From Smallanthus sonchifolius (Eukaryota; Streptophyta; Magnoliopsida; Asterales; Asteraceae), in contig CM042028.1 of assembly GCA_023525975.1 (NCBI GenBank), positions 75,205,501 to 75,269,500 on the forward strand: 64,000 bases of DNA. The letters are read 5' to 3'. Positions 36,080 to 49,100 of this stretch are shown here, one piece after another. The notes beneath the pieces are model-generated. The model saw nothing but the letters and a program-made list of their open reading frames with translations, was not told where the DNA came from and did no database searches. Made by a program: the position numbers and the translations under genes. The number at the start of each line of letters is the position of its first letter. Within the stretch, counting starts at the first letter, position 1.

Positions 36080-37502
36080 TATTGTTGTCATTTTTCATTC
36101 ACTAAGTTTTTTAGGTATAGTGTATATTGATGTTAGTCTACCTATTCCACTATATGTGATTGATATTTTTGGATGAAGTTTGACTTTTCATCGTTTATAT
36201 ATGTGACAAGATGGTGATCTTGATTGCGAGATGAAATGTAAAAGCTTAGGAAAATTTTCAAGAGTCAAGGTCAAAATTAAGTCAAAGTCCAACTTCTTAA
36301 CAAAGCTTACGGGGTATATGAGTTAATAAATAATTTATTTGTGAACGGAACTAAATACCGCATGACCTATACTTGCAGGGTTTGAACGCATACCACTTTT
36401 ATGAGGCGTAATCATCAATGTCAATAGGTCATAACGACATCGGCTGCTCACATAAGTTACTATATGAAATCTTAAATATATTTCACCTTTACATCAGTAA
36501 GATATAACGTACAGAAAATGATGAAACAATTACACGTGGCTATGATCAATAATAGTCGTCCCATATTACGAAAGTTTAAAATAAGTTCTGAGCACCAACA
36601 ATAAAGAAACATATATGGACTAAATTATATGAATATACTTTTTATAGTTCTTTGAATTTTTTATACTTGGCTTAGCTTGCATCATGTGAATATTAGATGA
36701 TCATGATTGTCTAATGTTTCAAAGTAAGTTGTGGTAGTTATAATTTTAAGTTTACGAGAAACCGCTTTGGTATAGTTCTAAAAGCATTTCTAACCTATTC
36801 CTCATACCCATCCTCGTCCTTAAAGTTTATAGAAATCATCTACAAACACCACTCCATCTCATTCCTCATCATCGTATCTTATCCTTATAGTTTTAAGAAA
36901 AACTAAATTGAATCCTCATATTTAGGGATTTACTATTCATCACCCTAAAACTTTTTTAATTTAAATATTTAAATTCTCATTTTCTTTCATAAAACATCAT
37001 AACTTATGTTTCTAACTTTTTTTTAACTATTTATTATATTTTTTTAGAAAACTATAGTTATTAACTTAAAATTTAAATGTTTGGATGCTTAATTTTTATT
37101 AAAAGATTTATTTAAAATCTTTAGAAATTTGTGAACATTACGATCTTTAGATTTTGTTGTTTTTTAAATCGACCTGTCATAACCTAAACCAAAATGACCA
37201 TTTTCAAATGGACTCGTTCTATAAAAAATTATATAAATCAATTTTAGAAGAAAAATATAATAAAACAAAATAGTTATTAGTTAAAATTGTAAATGAAAAA
37301 AAAGAGAAGAAATAATAAAAACAAAAAGAATATAGAGATAGAGATGTGGGATTGGATGTGAAAGGATTTTAAAAGATAAGAAATAAATTTAGAAAATGAT
37401 AATTTTTTGTTAAATTATAGAGACGAGGATAGAGAACGCATTATGAATGCAACACTGGTAGAAAATAATCGCTTTGTAAGCATAGAGTTAGAAGCACAAT
37501 GT
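36080..37502. other. AT-rich intergenic DNA
   Basis: No gene or bounded repeat is recognised. Confidence 0.4.
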
Positions 37503-37510
37503 CTCCTACT

Positions 37511-38136
37511 TAGGGGTGTTCAAAATTATCCGTATCCGAAACCGAACCCTAAATATCCGAAATTCCGAACCGAATTATCCGAAAATTCGGATATCTGAAT
37601 TTCCGGATTCGGATAGCATTTTTCAAAATTTTCGGATATTCGGAAATCCGAATATCTGAAAATAATATTTTTTTAAGATATCTTTCCTAAAAAGTGTTAT
37701 GAATACAATATATATGGTTTTTAAGTTATGTGTTTAATTCTCTTATTTAAAAAAATAAATAAAACGTATTCGCGTCGTAATTTCAAAAAATATATTCTTT
37801 TGGCCATATTTATATATTATTTCCTAGAAAATGTTATAAGTACAATATATATGAAGTATATGGCTTTTTATATTATGTGTTTAGCCTTTTTATTTAAAAA
37901 AATAAATAAAACGAATCCGCGTCGTAATTTCGTAAATTACTTAAAAATTGGTTTTTTAATGTTCTTTTTAATTATTTCATAAATATGATGTTTATTTAGT
38001 ATATTTTATATATTTATATTTTAATTTAAAAAGTATATTTAAGCTAAAAAAAATCTGGATATCCGTTTCACTATCCGAATCGGAATCCGAAATTCGGATA
38101 TCCGAATTTTCGTATATCCGACTTTGAACACCCCTA
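37511..38136. mobile_element. hAT-type element filled with ATATCCGAA words
   Basis: Termini TAGGGGTGTTCAAA and TTTGAACACCCCTA are perfect inverted repeats, flanked by the 8-bp repeat CTCCTACT (37503-37510, 38137-38144). Both ends are full of ATCCGAA and its complement. The middle holds two tandem copies of a segment of about 125 bp containing ATTCGCGTCGTAATTTC. A related copy lies at 58286. Confidence 0.87.
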
Positions 38137-38144
38137 CTCCTACT

Positions 38145-38637
38145 CATCCGCAATCGTTTAAAAACAAATATGGTTACCCAATATAATTATCTACAAAGCA
38201 CGTCTTTGAAACTTCATTATTCTAATTAATGTTATTATATATAATAATCTAAATAAATTTATTATTTGTTATTATTTATTTCTCTTATTTATATTTTAAT
38301 TTTAACATATTTTTTTAAGTTTAATTCTAATATGTATTTTTATATACATGTCTGTTTTTTAGTAATAATAATAATAATATTAATTATAAACAAAAAGAAA
38401 AATCTAAAGAGAAACCAAAAGCAAAAGACAATAAAACGATAATAAGATAAAATTGATGTGATTTTTAGAATTATATCTTAATAAGATTAGAATAACCTAA
38501 TCCTTATCCGTTGATTTTTTTATTTTATTTTATTTTTTTCCTTTTAGTGTGAGGTACAATACAAATGAAATTTTTTGAGACCAAATGAAATTTTCTTTTC
38601 TCAAGATGATTTACACCCGTCTATCTGATCTTGCATT
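38145..38637. other. AT-rich intergenic DNA
   Basis: Contains a short (AAT)n run near 38363 and no gene. Confidence 0.4.
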
Positions 38638-39051
38638 CAATATTTTTAAAACCGGACCGGACAGTCAACCGGTCGTCTTAAAAGTCCACTGGCCGAACCG
38701 GTAGGACCGGTTTGATCGGATTTAAGTACCGGATGACGTCATAAATAATATAAAAATAAAAAATATGTATATAAATACAAAATATAAAACATTTTTGTTT
38801 TTATGTGAATTTACAGTTTTAATGTCATATGAAGGTTTAAATAAATAAAATATGCTACTTAGAATACTAAATTAATAAGAAAATAAGATTTTGAAGGAAA
38901 AAAAAACAAAAACAAAAACTAAAAGATTTTAAAATCCAGTCTGACCCCCCGGCCGATGACCGGCTGGTTCAAACAAAAGCGGTTCAACTACCTAACCAAA
39001 TCAGTTATATGACCGGTTCCCGACCCAACCGATCCAGTTCTGAAAACAGTG
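38638..39051. mobile_element. hAT-type MITE filled with ACCGG words
   Basis: Termini CAATATTTTTAAAACCGG and CCAGTTCTGAAAACAGTG are imperfect inverted repeats. The 8-bp flanks CTTGCATT (38630-38637) and CTTGCATC (39052-39059) differ at one position. Confidence 0.7.
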
Positions 39052-39059
39052 CTTGCATC

Positions 39060-39458
39060 CTTTTATCCCTCAAAACATTAAAACTTTTGTTGGTGTGTGT
39101 ATGAGGCCATTTTCATTATGTCCACTAGAACCTTCCCATCAATTATTAAACCAAAAGGTAAAACGTTACCTACTATCTCTCATTTACCAACGTGGGTGGC
39201 TTTTTGTTAACCCTTCAAGTTTGTTATAACTATCATTTAAACCCTTAACTTCTTAAAATTTTTGTTTGACCCATATACTATGTATAATATATGCTTTGAA
39301 CCCCATTACTTTTTTTACTAAATTTTATTTTCTCCAGTAACATTCGTTCGTTAATTTTTTTTTAAATCGTTAAATATATTTTTTAGGTATCGTTGGTTAT
39401 ATCGACTAGCGGTAACATGCTGGTACCTAGAAGAATGAGATCGACGTCGACCGAAGAA
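39060..39458. other. intergenic DNA without a supported gene
   Basis: No element or gene recognised. Confidence 0.4.
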
Positions 39459-39463
39459 CATCG

Positions 39464-42276
39464 TGTAACATCCCGGAAATTCGTATAACTAATGAAACGG
39501 GTATTGGGCAACCCGAATCTGTTTTTAGTAACAAAGGGCTTGGATTGACACTAAAGGCGCGTTTAACTCCTTTAATAATCATTTAAAACACAGTTTAGGA
39601 CAAAACGTACGAAAGAGAGACGCAAGGACCCGGATGTAACATTGTAACATTTAAAAGCAACATTTAGAGGAAACCCTAGGCCATTCGGCCTAGGGGTTGC
39701 GCGACAGCAGGAGACGCGAGGGACGCCAGGATCGAAGGACGCCGGCGACGGTGGTTCGAGGGTAGCATTCAACCGAGAGTTTTCGAAACACGTCAAGGTA
39801 ATCCCGTTTGTATTCGTTTATGTGTTTACACCCGTTTGGCAGGGATTTCCGATTAGGAATTGGAGTTAGATGATGGCGCGGCGGACGATGATGGCCGTAT
39901 GCAATGAAGGGGGCAGTTATGGGTGGTCCTCGGCAATAAACAGTGACGGCGCAGGTACGATGGGGGTAATGATGCACGAAGATGGTAAGGCTCGACGGTG
40001 ATCGGTAATTACGGTTTTGGTGTTGGTCTGATGGCGCAGGACGGTGGTGGCAGTGGTGGTGTAGCGTGGGGCCGGCAACGGCTGGTGGTGGCCTTGGTTG
40101 CAAGACCGTGAAGTGTAGGCCGGCTAAGGACAGACGTGAGGAGTAGGGTGGTGGCGGCGTGCATGGCGTTGGTGCGTGGCGTTGACCCGCTAGGGTTTGG
40201 ACCCGGCTAGAGGACGAAGACGATGATGGAGAGATGATGGGGCTCGATGAACAGGCTAGCAGTGCATAAGAAAGGAGATGAGGACGACGGTGATAACTGA
40301 TCACGATGGTGGGGGTGTGAGTGGCACCCGGTGGTACGCGTTAGTGCTCAAGCACGGGTTTGAACAAAACTAGGGTTTTGGTGAGCTAGGGTTGTGCATG
40401 GCCGGGTACGTGCATGCATGAGAACCCAGTTTGAATTTATGGTTTCTAAACGGGTCATGAATGGTTCAACCCATGAAACCGTGGAGCTAGGGTTCGATGG
40501 TTTGAATGACAAACATTCGAGACAAGCGTTGGGGTTTAATTATTGTTATACGTTGTTCAACGTATGTTATGAGACGTAATCTGATCCTTGAATCATACGT
40601 TTGATAGGTTCGGGGTTTGAGCAAGCACGCGTGGTGCAGAGCTAGGATTTGGACGCGCAACAACCTGTGAGTTTCTAATCCCCTCTTTTAAACGTTTTAC
40701 TATTTTGGGGCCATCGTACATACTCACATGTTTTAATAAATGAACGTATTATGAGTTATGAATTAACTTGAAGTGTTTTATGAGACCTTTATGTAATAAT
40801 GAAGCTAAGGTTCGTTATGGGATCCCTCGGATGGGTGAACAAGAGTTGTGATGATCTCTGTGTGTCATCTTATGAGTTAGTCGGGATGAGTCAGGAATTT
40901 AGTTAAACCTGTAATGGTTATATAAGGAAAGTTAGAATGGGAACCCGTACGTGGTTCATTAACGAGTCAGGTAGATGATAGTATGTTGTTATGCGTCATG
41001 TGTTTGATGTGTGTATTGTGTCGTTGTCCTCGTGACACGGCGAGTACCGTGTGTACATGGGTTTATGTGGTGTCCATAGTGTATACGGATTAGAAGTCAG
41101 TATGGTGGTTGTGTGTCATATAAATGCATATTCGTAAAGATATGGATAATGTGTCTAGACGTTACAAGAATACGTCTAAGTAAGTGTTGGATTACACACG
41201 TAAGTGATCCGAAGATGGTAGTGAGTCGTAGTACATGTCCAGGTAGTGTCATGTGTATATATATGTGTTGCTTTATGTGCTTGTGTTGTTGCCCGTGTTT
41301 ACGGCTAATAGTGATGTGGATGATGGAATCCTTCGGGGTCATCATTGTACGTGTGACATGTCAGTCACCGTATGGTAGATGATATAGTCATCGTGTGGTG
41401 GCTGGGTAGTCAGCATAGATGACGAGTGTGTCGCTATGTTTAGCGGCGAGGCCCTATAACAAGGATATAGCGGAGCTTATGACGATTATCCCGACGGGGA
41501 TAACCCTGACGCGGGTGCAGTGGCGAGGTATGTGTTTGTGTGCAAATATATATATGTTAAATTGCATGCAAGTGTTGAGTTATATTAATTGTGTATGAGA
41601 TGATATTGATGTGATAAATAGATGGAATCAATGTGGTGTGTCGGGTTAGATTGACTGTTGTGTCGGGCTGAGTACATTGTGTACAACTGTTAAGTCAGTC
41701 GGGTTATGAGAGTCCTGATTAGGACTGATAAGTCAGTGTCTAGAGGATGGTTGAGATAACCAGTGTGTAGTTAATATGTGTGGTAAACTTTGAGTTGTCA
41801 GAGTGGTAAGCTCGATCTATGTCGGAGAGACTTACTGGGTTAAAATGGTGGGATGAGTCTGAGGTGATGAATCTTTTGGGATATTGTAAGATAACGGTGG
41901 TTATCTATCTTTTAATAAATGACAAAACTATTTTTATATGGACCAGAAGGTCACGAGTGGAGATAAACAATAAATGAGACGAGTTGGCTTTTGTTAAATT
42001 AAACTATTAGAACTCACTCAGCGTAGCTGACTTTGTATGTACGTTAGATTGTTTTGCAGGTGAGTCTGCTAGACGAGGTATCTTGGCTTGGGAGCGGTGC
42101 TACTCGGGTTGGTGCACATGCATTCGTTAGGTAACGTTATGAAAGTTAACGAGTGTAAAAGATAAAATTAATTTGAGAAAGACTTTCGCTGTTTATGTAA
42201 ATAAAAGTTAGATGTTTTTAAAGAGCTTAACCAGTTATGAGAACCAACTGTAGGGTGCCTGGTTTGGGGCCTTACA
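39464..42276. mobile_element. solo LTR of a large LTR retrotransposon (2813 bp)
   Basis: It begins TGTAACATCCCGG and ends GGTTTGGGGCCTTACA, with the perfect 5-bp repeat CATCG at 39459-39463 and 42277-42281. There is no internal gag-pol. The GC-rich first half produces long chance frames (for example 39690-40304, minus), rich in Pro/Arg/Ser and without a domain. Its ends resemble those of the solo LTR at 22267-24294, so they may belong to related Gypsy-type families. Confidence 0.85.
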
Positions 42277-42281
42277 CATCG

Positions 42282-43490
42282 GTACCGTTGTATAATTGTT
42301 TTTGTTACTAAATGTTTTAACAAGTTTGTCGTTTTAATGTTAAGTCATATTTACGCCGCAACGTTAATTTTATACGATTTTTTGTACTTAATCACGTTAA
42401 TATGACGCCTGATTTAATAATAACCCTCCTGCTTTCTCCATTTTCATATGCTACCCTTCAACTTTCTAAATTTTAAACATATCCCTCAAGTTTCTAAAGT
42501 TTCAAGTTTAGCCATGTACAAAATTATACTTCTCAAATTTCTAAACTCTCAAGTTTACCCTCAAATTTCGTTTCTTTTTTTTTTTACTTTTTTTTACATT
42601 CTTCTTTAATGAATTTGTCATTTCAATGTTAACTTCTATTCGCGCCGCAATTTATCTATTTTTCGATCTCCAGAACCGAGTCGTGGCAACTTCATACGTT
42701 TATTTTATGTACTTAGTCACGTTATTGTCTTGACCGCGACACGCTTAACAAGGTTCGCAAACCTGTCGCACCGCATGATCTTTAATTATGTACTTAAACA
42801 CGTTAATATCACCGTACAGCCCTACCGCAACTCGCAAGTCATATTTTCTAGTCACTTCCCATTTTTTAAACATATCACTTCTATTTGCTTATAGTTAAAT
42901 TGTTTATTATCTTCTATTTAATTATATGATATATATGTTTGACATTAAAGAGTATATTTCTACATAAACATTTATTTTACTTCTTCACACAATCTTAAAT
43001 TTAAACCTTATTCTGAATATTTGTTGTGTTTTATCATAACGTCATTGTGTGAATTAACTTATAATATAACTTTCAGTGTAATCAAGTTAGACTGTTTCAC
43101 TATTTTTAAATAACTACAATGTATAAGAAAGTACGAAACCAAGTGTTCATCATTTAAAATGAGGTTGGCTATAAGCACACCTCCTACTATACTAATCAAC
43201 CCCTTATCGATTTGATATTAAACATCTGTTTACATGGACTATACACCCGCAAACAAAGGCTTATACGTTCTTATACGAGGTACGAGGACTATATTTTACA
43301 ACTTTTCATGTCAAATCAAGTTTCATTTTATGTTTTACTATATTTAATTAAATGTTATCTAATAATTAATAGTTAAAAAAATTTAGAAAAAATAAAAAGA
43401 ATAGTCATTTCTCTTTCTCTCTCATATCACATACGATTATTTACCATATGCTGCGTATGCAGTTCTTGAAGTTCTCTTTCTAAGATTATT
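42282..43490. other. intergenic DNA with decayed Helitron-like sequence
   Basis: Between about 42340 and 42860 the words CGCCGCAA, ATGTACTTA(A/G)(T/A)CACGTTA and GTCGCACCGCA recur. They are the complement of the duplicated Helitron-like unit at 61312-61680. No gene is visible. Confidence 0.45.
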
Positions 43491-43755
43491 TTTATATTGA
43501 TGACGCACTAAATAACCTTATATAAATACATGTAATCAACCCTAATAACAAAAGCAAAATAAACTTAAATTTATAAAATTGGTTTTATATTGATGACGCG
43601 CTAAATAACCTTATATAAATACATGTAATAAACCCTAATAGCAAAAGCAAAATAAACTTAAATTTCTAAAATTGGTTTTATATTGATGATGCACTAAATA
43701 ACCTTATATAAATACATGTAATAAACCCTGATAACAAAAGCAAAATAAATTTAAA
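43491..43755. repeat. 93-bp tandem triplication
   Basis: Copies start at 43491, 43584 and 43677 (TTTATATTGATGA...). They are nearly identical. The third is interrupted near its end by the MULE at 43756. Confidence 0.9.
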
Positions 43756-45885
43756 GAGTAAATTATAAAAATCGCCCATGAGGTTTGGTCCAAATAACAC
43801 TTTTCGTTCCCGAGTAACACTTTGAGCCACCAAAACATATGATTTTATCAGTTTCCGTCCAATCATAAACGATTTGATAACGGTCTGTTAAGTAATCTCA
43901 CGTGCCCATCACGTGAGGGGTAATATAGTCTTTTCATCCCAAAACTTTAAAACCCTACCTTCGGCCATACCCCTAAACTTCCCATTCTTCTTCATTTTCG
44001 TCACTGAGGTTCTCATCGGCAAACTCCTGCCATTTCCAACTCCGAGGATACCTTAATAAGTTCATGTGGCTAATCATCTATGGAATGTGCATGGTACTGA
44101 AGCGGGAGATTTTGTGGACCTTAAGGCGTGTTATGGTATGATTTCAAAGCTTTTTAAGCTCAAATTAGCATACAAGATGGTGTTTTTTTGTATAAGTTTT
44201 AACTGGTTATATTACATTTCACATAATTACAACGAATGAACTTGGCATGTTTAGTATCCGGTTTTTCCATGGAGTAAAATTTTTGCATTTGAATGGGAAG
44301 AGGCATGAAAATGGCCATGTAAGTTACATTGACATGGTAGAAGCTAGTGATTTTAATATAACTGTGTTAGACAAAATTGTAGAGGCTCGGTTATACAAGT
44401 CATATAGTCTTTATCCACCATTTTAGGATTCCACAAATGGATTTAGAATACGGTCTAAGGCCCTTACGTAATGAGAATGGTTTCAAAAGCTTACTTGATT
44501 ATGTCCAAAGGAGGTTTAAGCTTATTGATATATATGTTCAGCAGTGTAAGACAGCAGTGTCCACCTTCTTTGTAGCACCTTACGTTATGCCATCTGGAAC
44601 AAGACATGATGGTAATGAATGACTTGTTGTGTTATGAGGATGTGGCTGATTTGTTTCAGGAAGCTGATGATCATGCTCATGATGTTGTGAAAGGAAACTT
44701 GGATGAGTGGTTGTTTCATGAGGATGTGGCTGCTTTGTTTGATGGAGTTGTGGATGTGGATCCTGAGGTTAAGGTGCAAATTAAGATGGAGATTACCATT
44801 GTTATACTTTATGGTTAGCATTGGTGTAGTTTAGGCTTAGTTTTTTGGTAAACATGGTGTAAGTTTTTTGGTATATAGTATGGATCATGGTTACCATGGT
44901 ATAAGTTTTGTGCTAAATATATGTAGTTTGCAAATGGATTTTGTCTTTTATAGTTTTACTATCATATGGATCTTGTCTTGCATATGGATCATGGGATTAA
45001 TACCATGTTTCACTTTGAAATAGTCAAATGGCTTGGATGGGTTGGATGGTAACAAGTAATATTCATGATCTTAAGACCAATTGAACTTCAGGCTCCAGCT
45101 GCTAGGAAAGTAGGGAACAACTCAAATTTTTCAGACTGGTTTGCAAGCTCAGGTTGCTGGTGTTCCATATCAGAACAGTGTACATTAATTCATATTTCTC
45201 TCATGTAATTAACCATTAATGATGAAATGTTCAACATTAATCTAAACTTTGCTTGTTTTGTTCATCAGATGTTAGCAGAAACAAAATCATGTTTCCCATC
45301 ATGCATTACCTGGTAATATCTCCCGCATACACATAGAAATTACATGCATTGGATGTCTTCCACAAAGTTATCCATCAGGTTTGTGAGATTACATGCATTA
45401 ACTGATAATACCTCCAATATACATCTGAAAATTTCAAAGAAATGTTTATAATCTTTAATGATTATTTCTATTATGCAGCAGAGCCACGGATAATTTGGAT
45501 CAGCTGTTCAAATTGCTTTTCATCACCAATTTTGATTTTATGTTTGTGAAAAACATTCTCAGCTTTGACAGTTGCAATATCAAACCAAGTGCAACATTCC
45601 CTAGGGTTTCGGTCGATTGATTTAAGCTTGACAGTTGACACCATCGTGAAGGGATGTTCGAGAAGAAGAGGGGGAAGCAAGACTTCAAATATGGTTGTGA
45701 AAGGACAATTTTGCATCTCACGTGACGTGCACATGGGTGGAGGTGGATTAACACAATCGTTAGTAATTGTTACCTAATTGGACGAAAACGGTTAAAATCA
45801 TAAATGTGGATGACTCAAAATGTTAAAAAGTTTCAAATAGGGGAAAATGATTTTTGGATCAATGGACGATTTTTGTAATTTACTC
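43756..45885 (+). mobile_element. internally deleted MULE (Mutator-like element)
   Basis: Left end GAGTAAATTATAAAAATCG and right end CGATTTTTGTAATTTACTC are inverted repeats. The element carries a decayed PB1-like domain coding segment typical of the N-terminal part of plant MuDR-type transposase proteins, but no transposase core. AAATTTAAA abuts the left end and recurs five bases beyond the right end, so a 9-bp duplication is possible but not clean. Confidence 0.7.
44247..44622 (+). pseudogene. MuDR-type PB1-like domain fragment
   Basis: ATG 44247 opens a frame MFSIRFFHGVKFLHLNGK..., then YIDMVEASDFNITVLDKIV, stopping at 44424-44426. One base out of frame it continues RIPQMDLEYGLRPLRNE ... 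LLDYVQRRFKLIDIYVQ to 44622. The order (RFFHGG-like start, DMV, YGLRPL, IDVYV-like strand) matches the PB1-like domain found upstream of MULE transposases in plants. The break is consistent with one extra T in the run at 44421-44424. The catalytic region is absent. Confidence 0.65.
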
Positions 45886-46104
45886 GACTTAAATTTAAAT
45901 TTAACAATTGGTAAATCATTTGACGGGCAAAACCCACCGTGAACACGTCACAAATATCATACAAATCTAATTGAACATTTCACATAAAACGCATCAATAT
46001 CAGATATGATCTCAGGCACTTCATACAAGCAAGCCACTAACCAAAAACTGAAAACAAGAAAGCTGGTAATAAAATTTGAGGCTGAAATTATCTGGTCAGC
46101 ATGA
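45886..46104 (-). other. 3' flank of the RBM39-like gene
   Basis: Lies between the MULE end and the stop codon. It presumably contains the 3' untranslated region, so the MULE sits close to the transcript end. Confidence 0.4.
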
Positions 46105-49100
46105 TCAAGATACGCCTTTAAACTTGGCATCGTACTCGTACGGTTGCTGAAATTCACATGGAAGAGTCAAGAGACAAAAATATCAAACCCAAATAAACAA
46201 AAGACAGTCAAACAACTTAAAGTTTTATGAACGCCACTGTATGAAGATAGATTGGTGTTACTAGCGCTGGCAATTTATGACACGGGCCGTTAACATAACA
46301 TGCCTTGACACAAAGTTAAACAGGTTAGTGTTTGGGTAAACAGGTTATAAACGGATCGACAATTATTAATGACATGATCACAAACGTGTCTAAACAGGCA
46401 TAACCCGTTTATGACACATAGCTTATCGTGTCAAATAGTTTAATAGATTGACATGACAAGTTATGATCCGTTTACCAAAGAGACGAAATTTTATAGATTT
46501 ATAAATAATTAAACATATTACAATTTTAAAATATGGATTGTAACTATCGGTAACGTAGTTTAGTGTTAAATGTATCTCTTTAGCGAGTCCTGACAATAAT
46601 CATTTGTGGTATTAAAATGCTTATATTTAATCGTGTTAAATGTGGCGTGTCATTCACATTATTGAACTAGTTGCATTTAATTGTGTTAAACGGGCACAAC
46701 AGGTTTTGCCAGCTCTAAGCCTCTTAAGTGTTGCTAATGATAGTCCGTATGGTTATGGTTAAGACTTAAGAGTCTAACTTCACATAACCACCATTAGATG
46801 GTCGGCGGTTAGAACCATCTTTTAGTGTTTATTATCGGATAATCAAGTCATAATCTTGTTAAGAAACCAACCGAACATGTATTTATACACTTCTCAAGTG
46901 TTGCTAATGATAGTCCGTATGGTTATGGTTAAGACTTAAGAGTCTAACTTCACATAACCACCATTAGATGGTCAGCGGTTAGAACCATCTTTTAGTGTTT
47001 ATTATCGGATAATCAAGTCATAATCTTGTTAAGAAACCACCTACATATTTTATTGTTTCAAATTATTAGGCAAATATTAATTCATCTTTATAAACTTCTC
47101 ATCAATTAACTTTAGTAGACTTTAACTGAACACGTATTTATACAAAAATAATAGTTACTTACCAAGAAAATGGCCGAAATCGTTTTGCCAGCAAACCATC
47201 TCTTATGCATTCCTTGTTGAGCTCGTGAAGCTGCCTCAACACTTTCAAATCGCAGATATACGTAACCCGCACTCTGCCTGTTAGTCAAATGAGAACCATT
47301 AATAATAAGAATTTGATAGATATAAACGCCTTCAACAAAATAATAAATAATTGACTAACTTTTATAGACGAACTTTAGAAATATATGTTATTCAAACCTG
47401 TAAGGTTAAACAAAAAAATCTTCTTTCTATTTAGTTTTTTAAAGAAAACAATAAGCATGTAATGTCGTCTTTGTAACATATTTGTGTAGTTAAGCATCAA
47501 ACAACATGGTCATCATGCAAAATCAAAAACAAGATAATATTGGTATGTTGTAAAGCATGAGGGACACACATACTTGTCAACATAAATATGTTTCACTCTT
47601 CCATATTTGGAACATTCTTCGCCAACATCATCTTTTATGTCCAAATCAAAGTCTGGTTCAGTCTGCAGAAATAAAAAGATAGAGCTAAATTGCTACAACA
47701 CTAGAAAACATGGAGACGTTATAAAATCAAGTTTCATATAATACCGACATGTGGGTCTATTTGGGTTATGCTTCATCAACAGAAAGTCAAACGAGTAAAA
47801 TAAAAAATTAACTTAAAAGGAAACAAGTTAAAAGAGGCTAAAGTGTATATTTGTTCATAAAACCTCCTAAATCATTTAATTATAATCTAGATTAATATTA
47901 AAAGAATATGAACTTTGTACATATTGGACACATTAATTATGTATATAAAAATTAAATACTTTAGACCAAAAATTTGGGACAACCAAACCCAACCCAACTT
48001 GAGCAACTACCTTGACCCGTGCCAACTCTAGTGCTCATCCAAGGGCACATGCTGAATTTAAGAACAAAATGTAAATACAAACCTCGGTAGTTGGATCAAA
48101 CATATTCTTCAAAAGGAGGCACTCGCTGGGATTCCCAACAGGCTCTAAAGCAATGACTGGAACCATTTGGGCTAAACCTGGAACAGGGACTGCAGGTGGG
48201 CCATTACTCGGCAAACCATTGGCTAGGATTGAACCAGATCCATTAACTAAAGGTGCTCCAATTCCAAAAGACCCAGAAAGACTGCAAGGATATATCATCA
48301 AAAATATGATAAATGTAACGTTAATGTAATATACCTGTTGAATTATGTGCCGGGTACAAAAACATTTATGACAACTTTTGCACAATAAAACCCAACAAAA
48401 CCAGGGTCTCATGAACCTACCCTGAAGCAATACCACTGCGATCCAACTTCGCCATAAGCTGAACTCTTGACTGAGCATTTAGAGCCTGCAAAAAAAAATA
48501 ACCACCTTTACATGCATTAGCATTACATAAATACACACACATCAAGCAGGTGGACTCACCAAATATCCGCCATCATCGTCATCAAAATCTGATGCTTTTG
48601 CTCCTGAGTCTTGGGCAACATGGTCGGTAACTGAAGATACCTACAAATAAACAAACAACAAATTGTATCATGGATGTTAAGAATTAAATGGAATGTGCTT
48701 GTATCAACCTCAGCAAGTCGAATGTTCACATATAGCACGTAAAATTTCACCTTAATTGTCCGCCCAGCAATCTCAAGTTTCCCATTTAAATTAATGGCTG
48801 CCTTTGCATGCTCCAGTTGTGAAAACTACAATAATAAATGGAAAATATGTTATATGGTGAAATCAAATAAGAACGTAAAAGAGTAAGTAAAAATGAAAGA
48901 GTTGAAAAGGAAGACACTGACTTGAATAAACCCAAAACCTTTACATTGTCCAGTCTCAAGATCCGTTGGCAATTGCACTAGCTCTACTGGGCCAAATGGT
49001 TCAAAAATCTAGATATCATAATAAAAATTCAAGAACTAAATTTTAAAAGATGACAAGAAATATATAAATAATGAAGAACGAAATATTAGAGCAAATTTCA

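Noticed and set aside
39690..40304. 204-codon minus-strand frame rich in Pro, Ser and His
   Set aside because: Lies inside a solo LTR with clear ends and target duplication; low complexity, no domain.
45957..46157. Minus-strand frame beginning MNFSNRTSTMPS
   Set aside because: It reads the last RBM39-like exon in the wrong frame; the spliced frame ends QPYEYDAKFKGVS at 46105.
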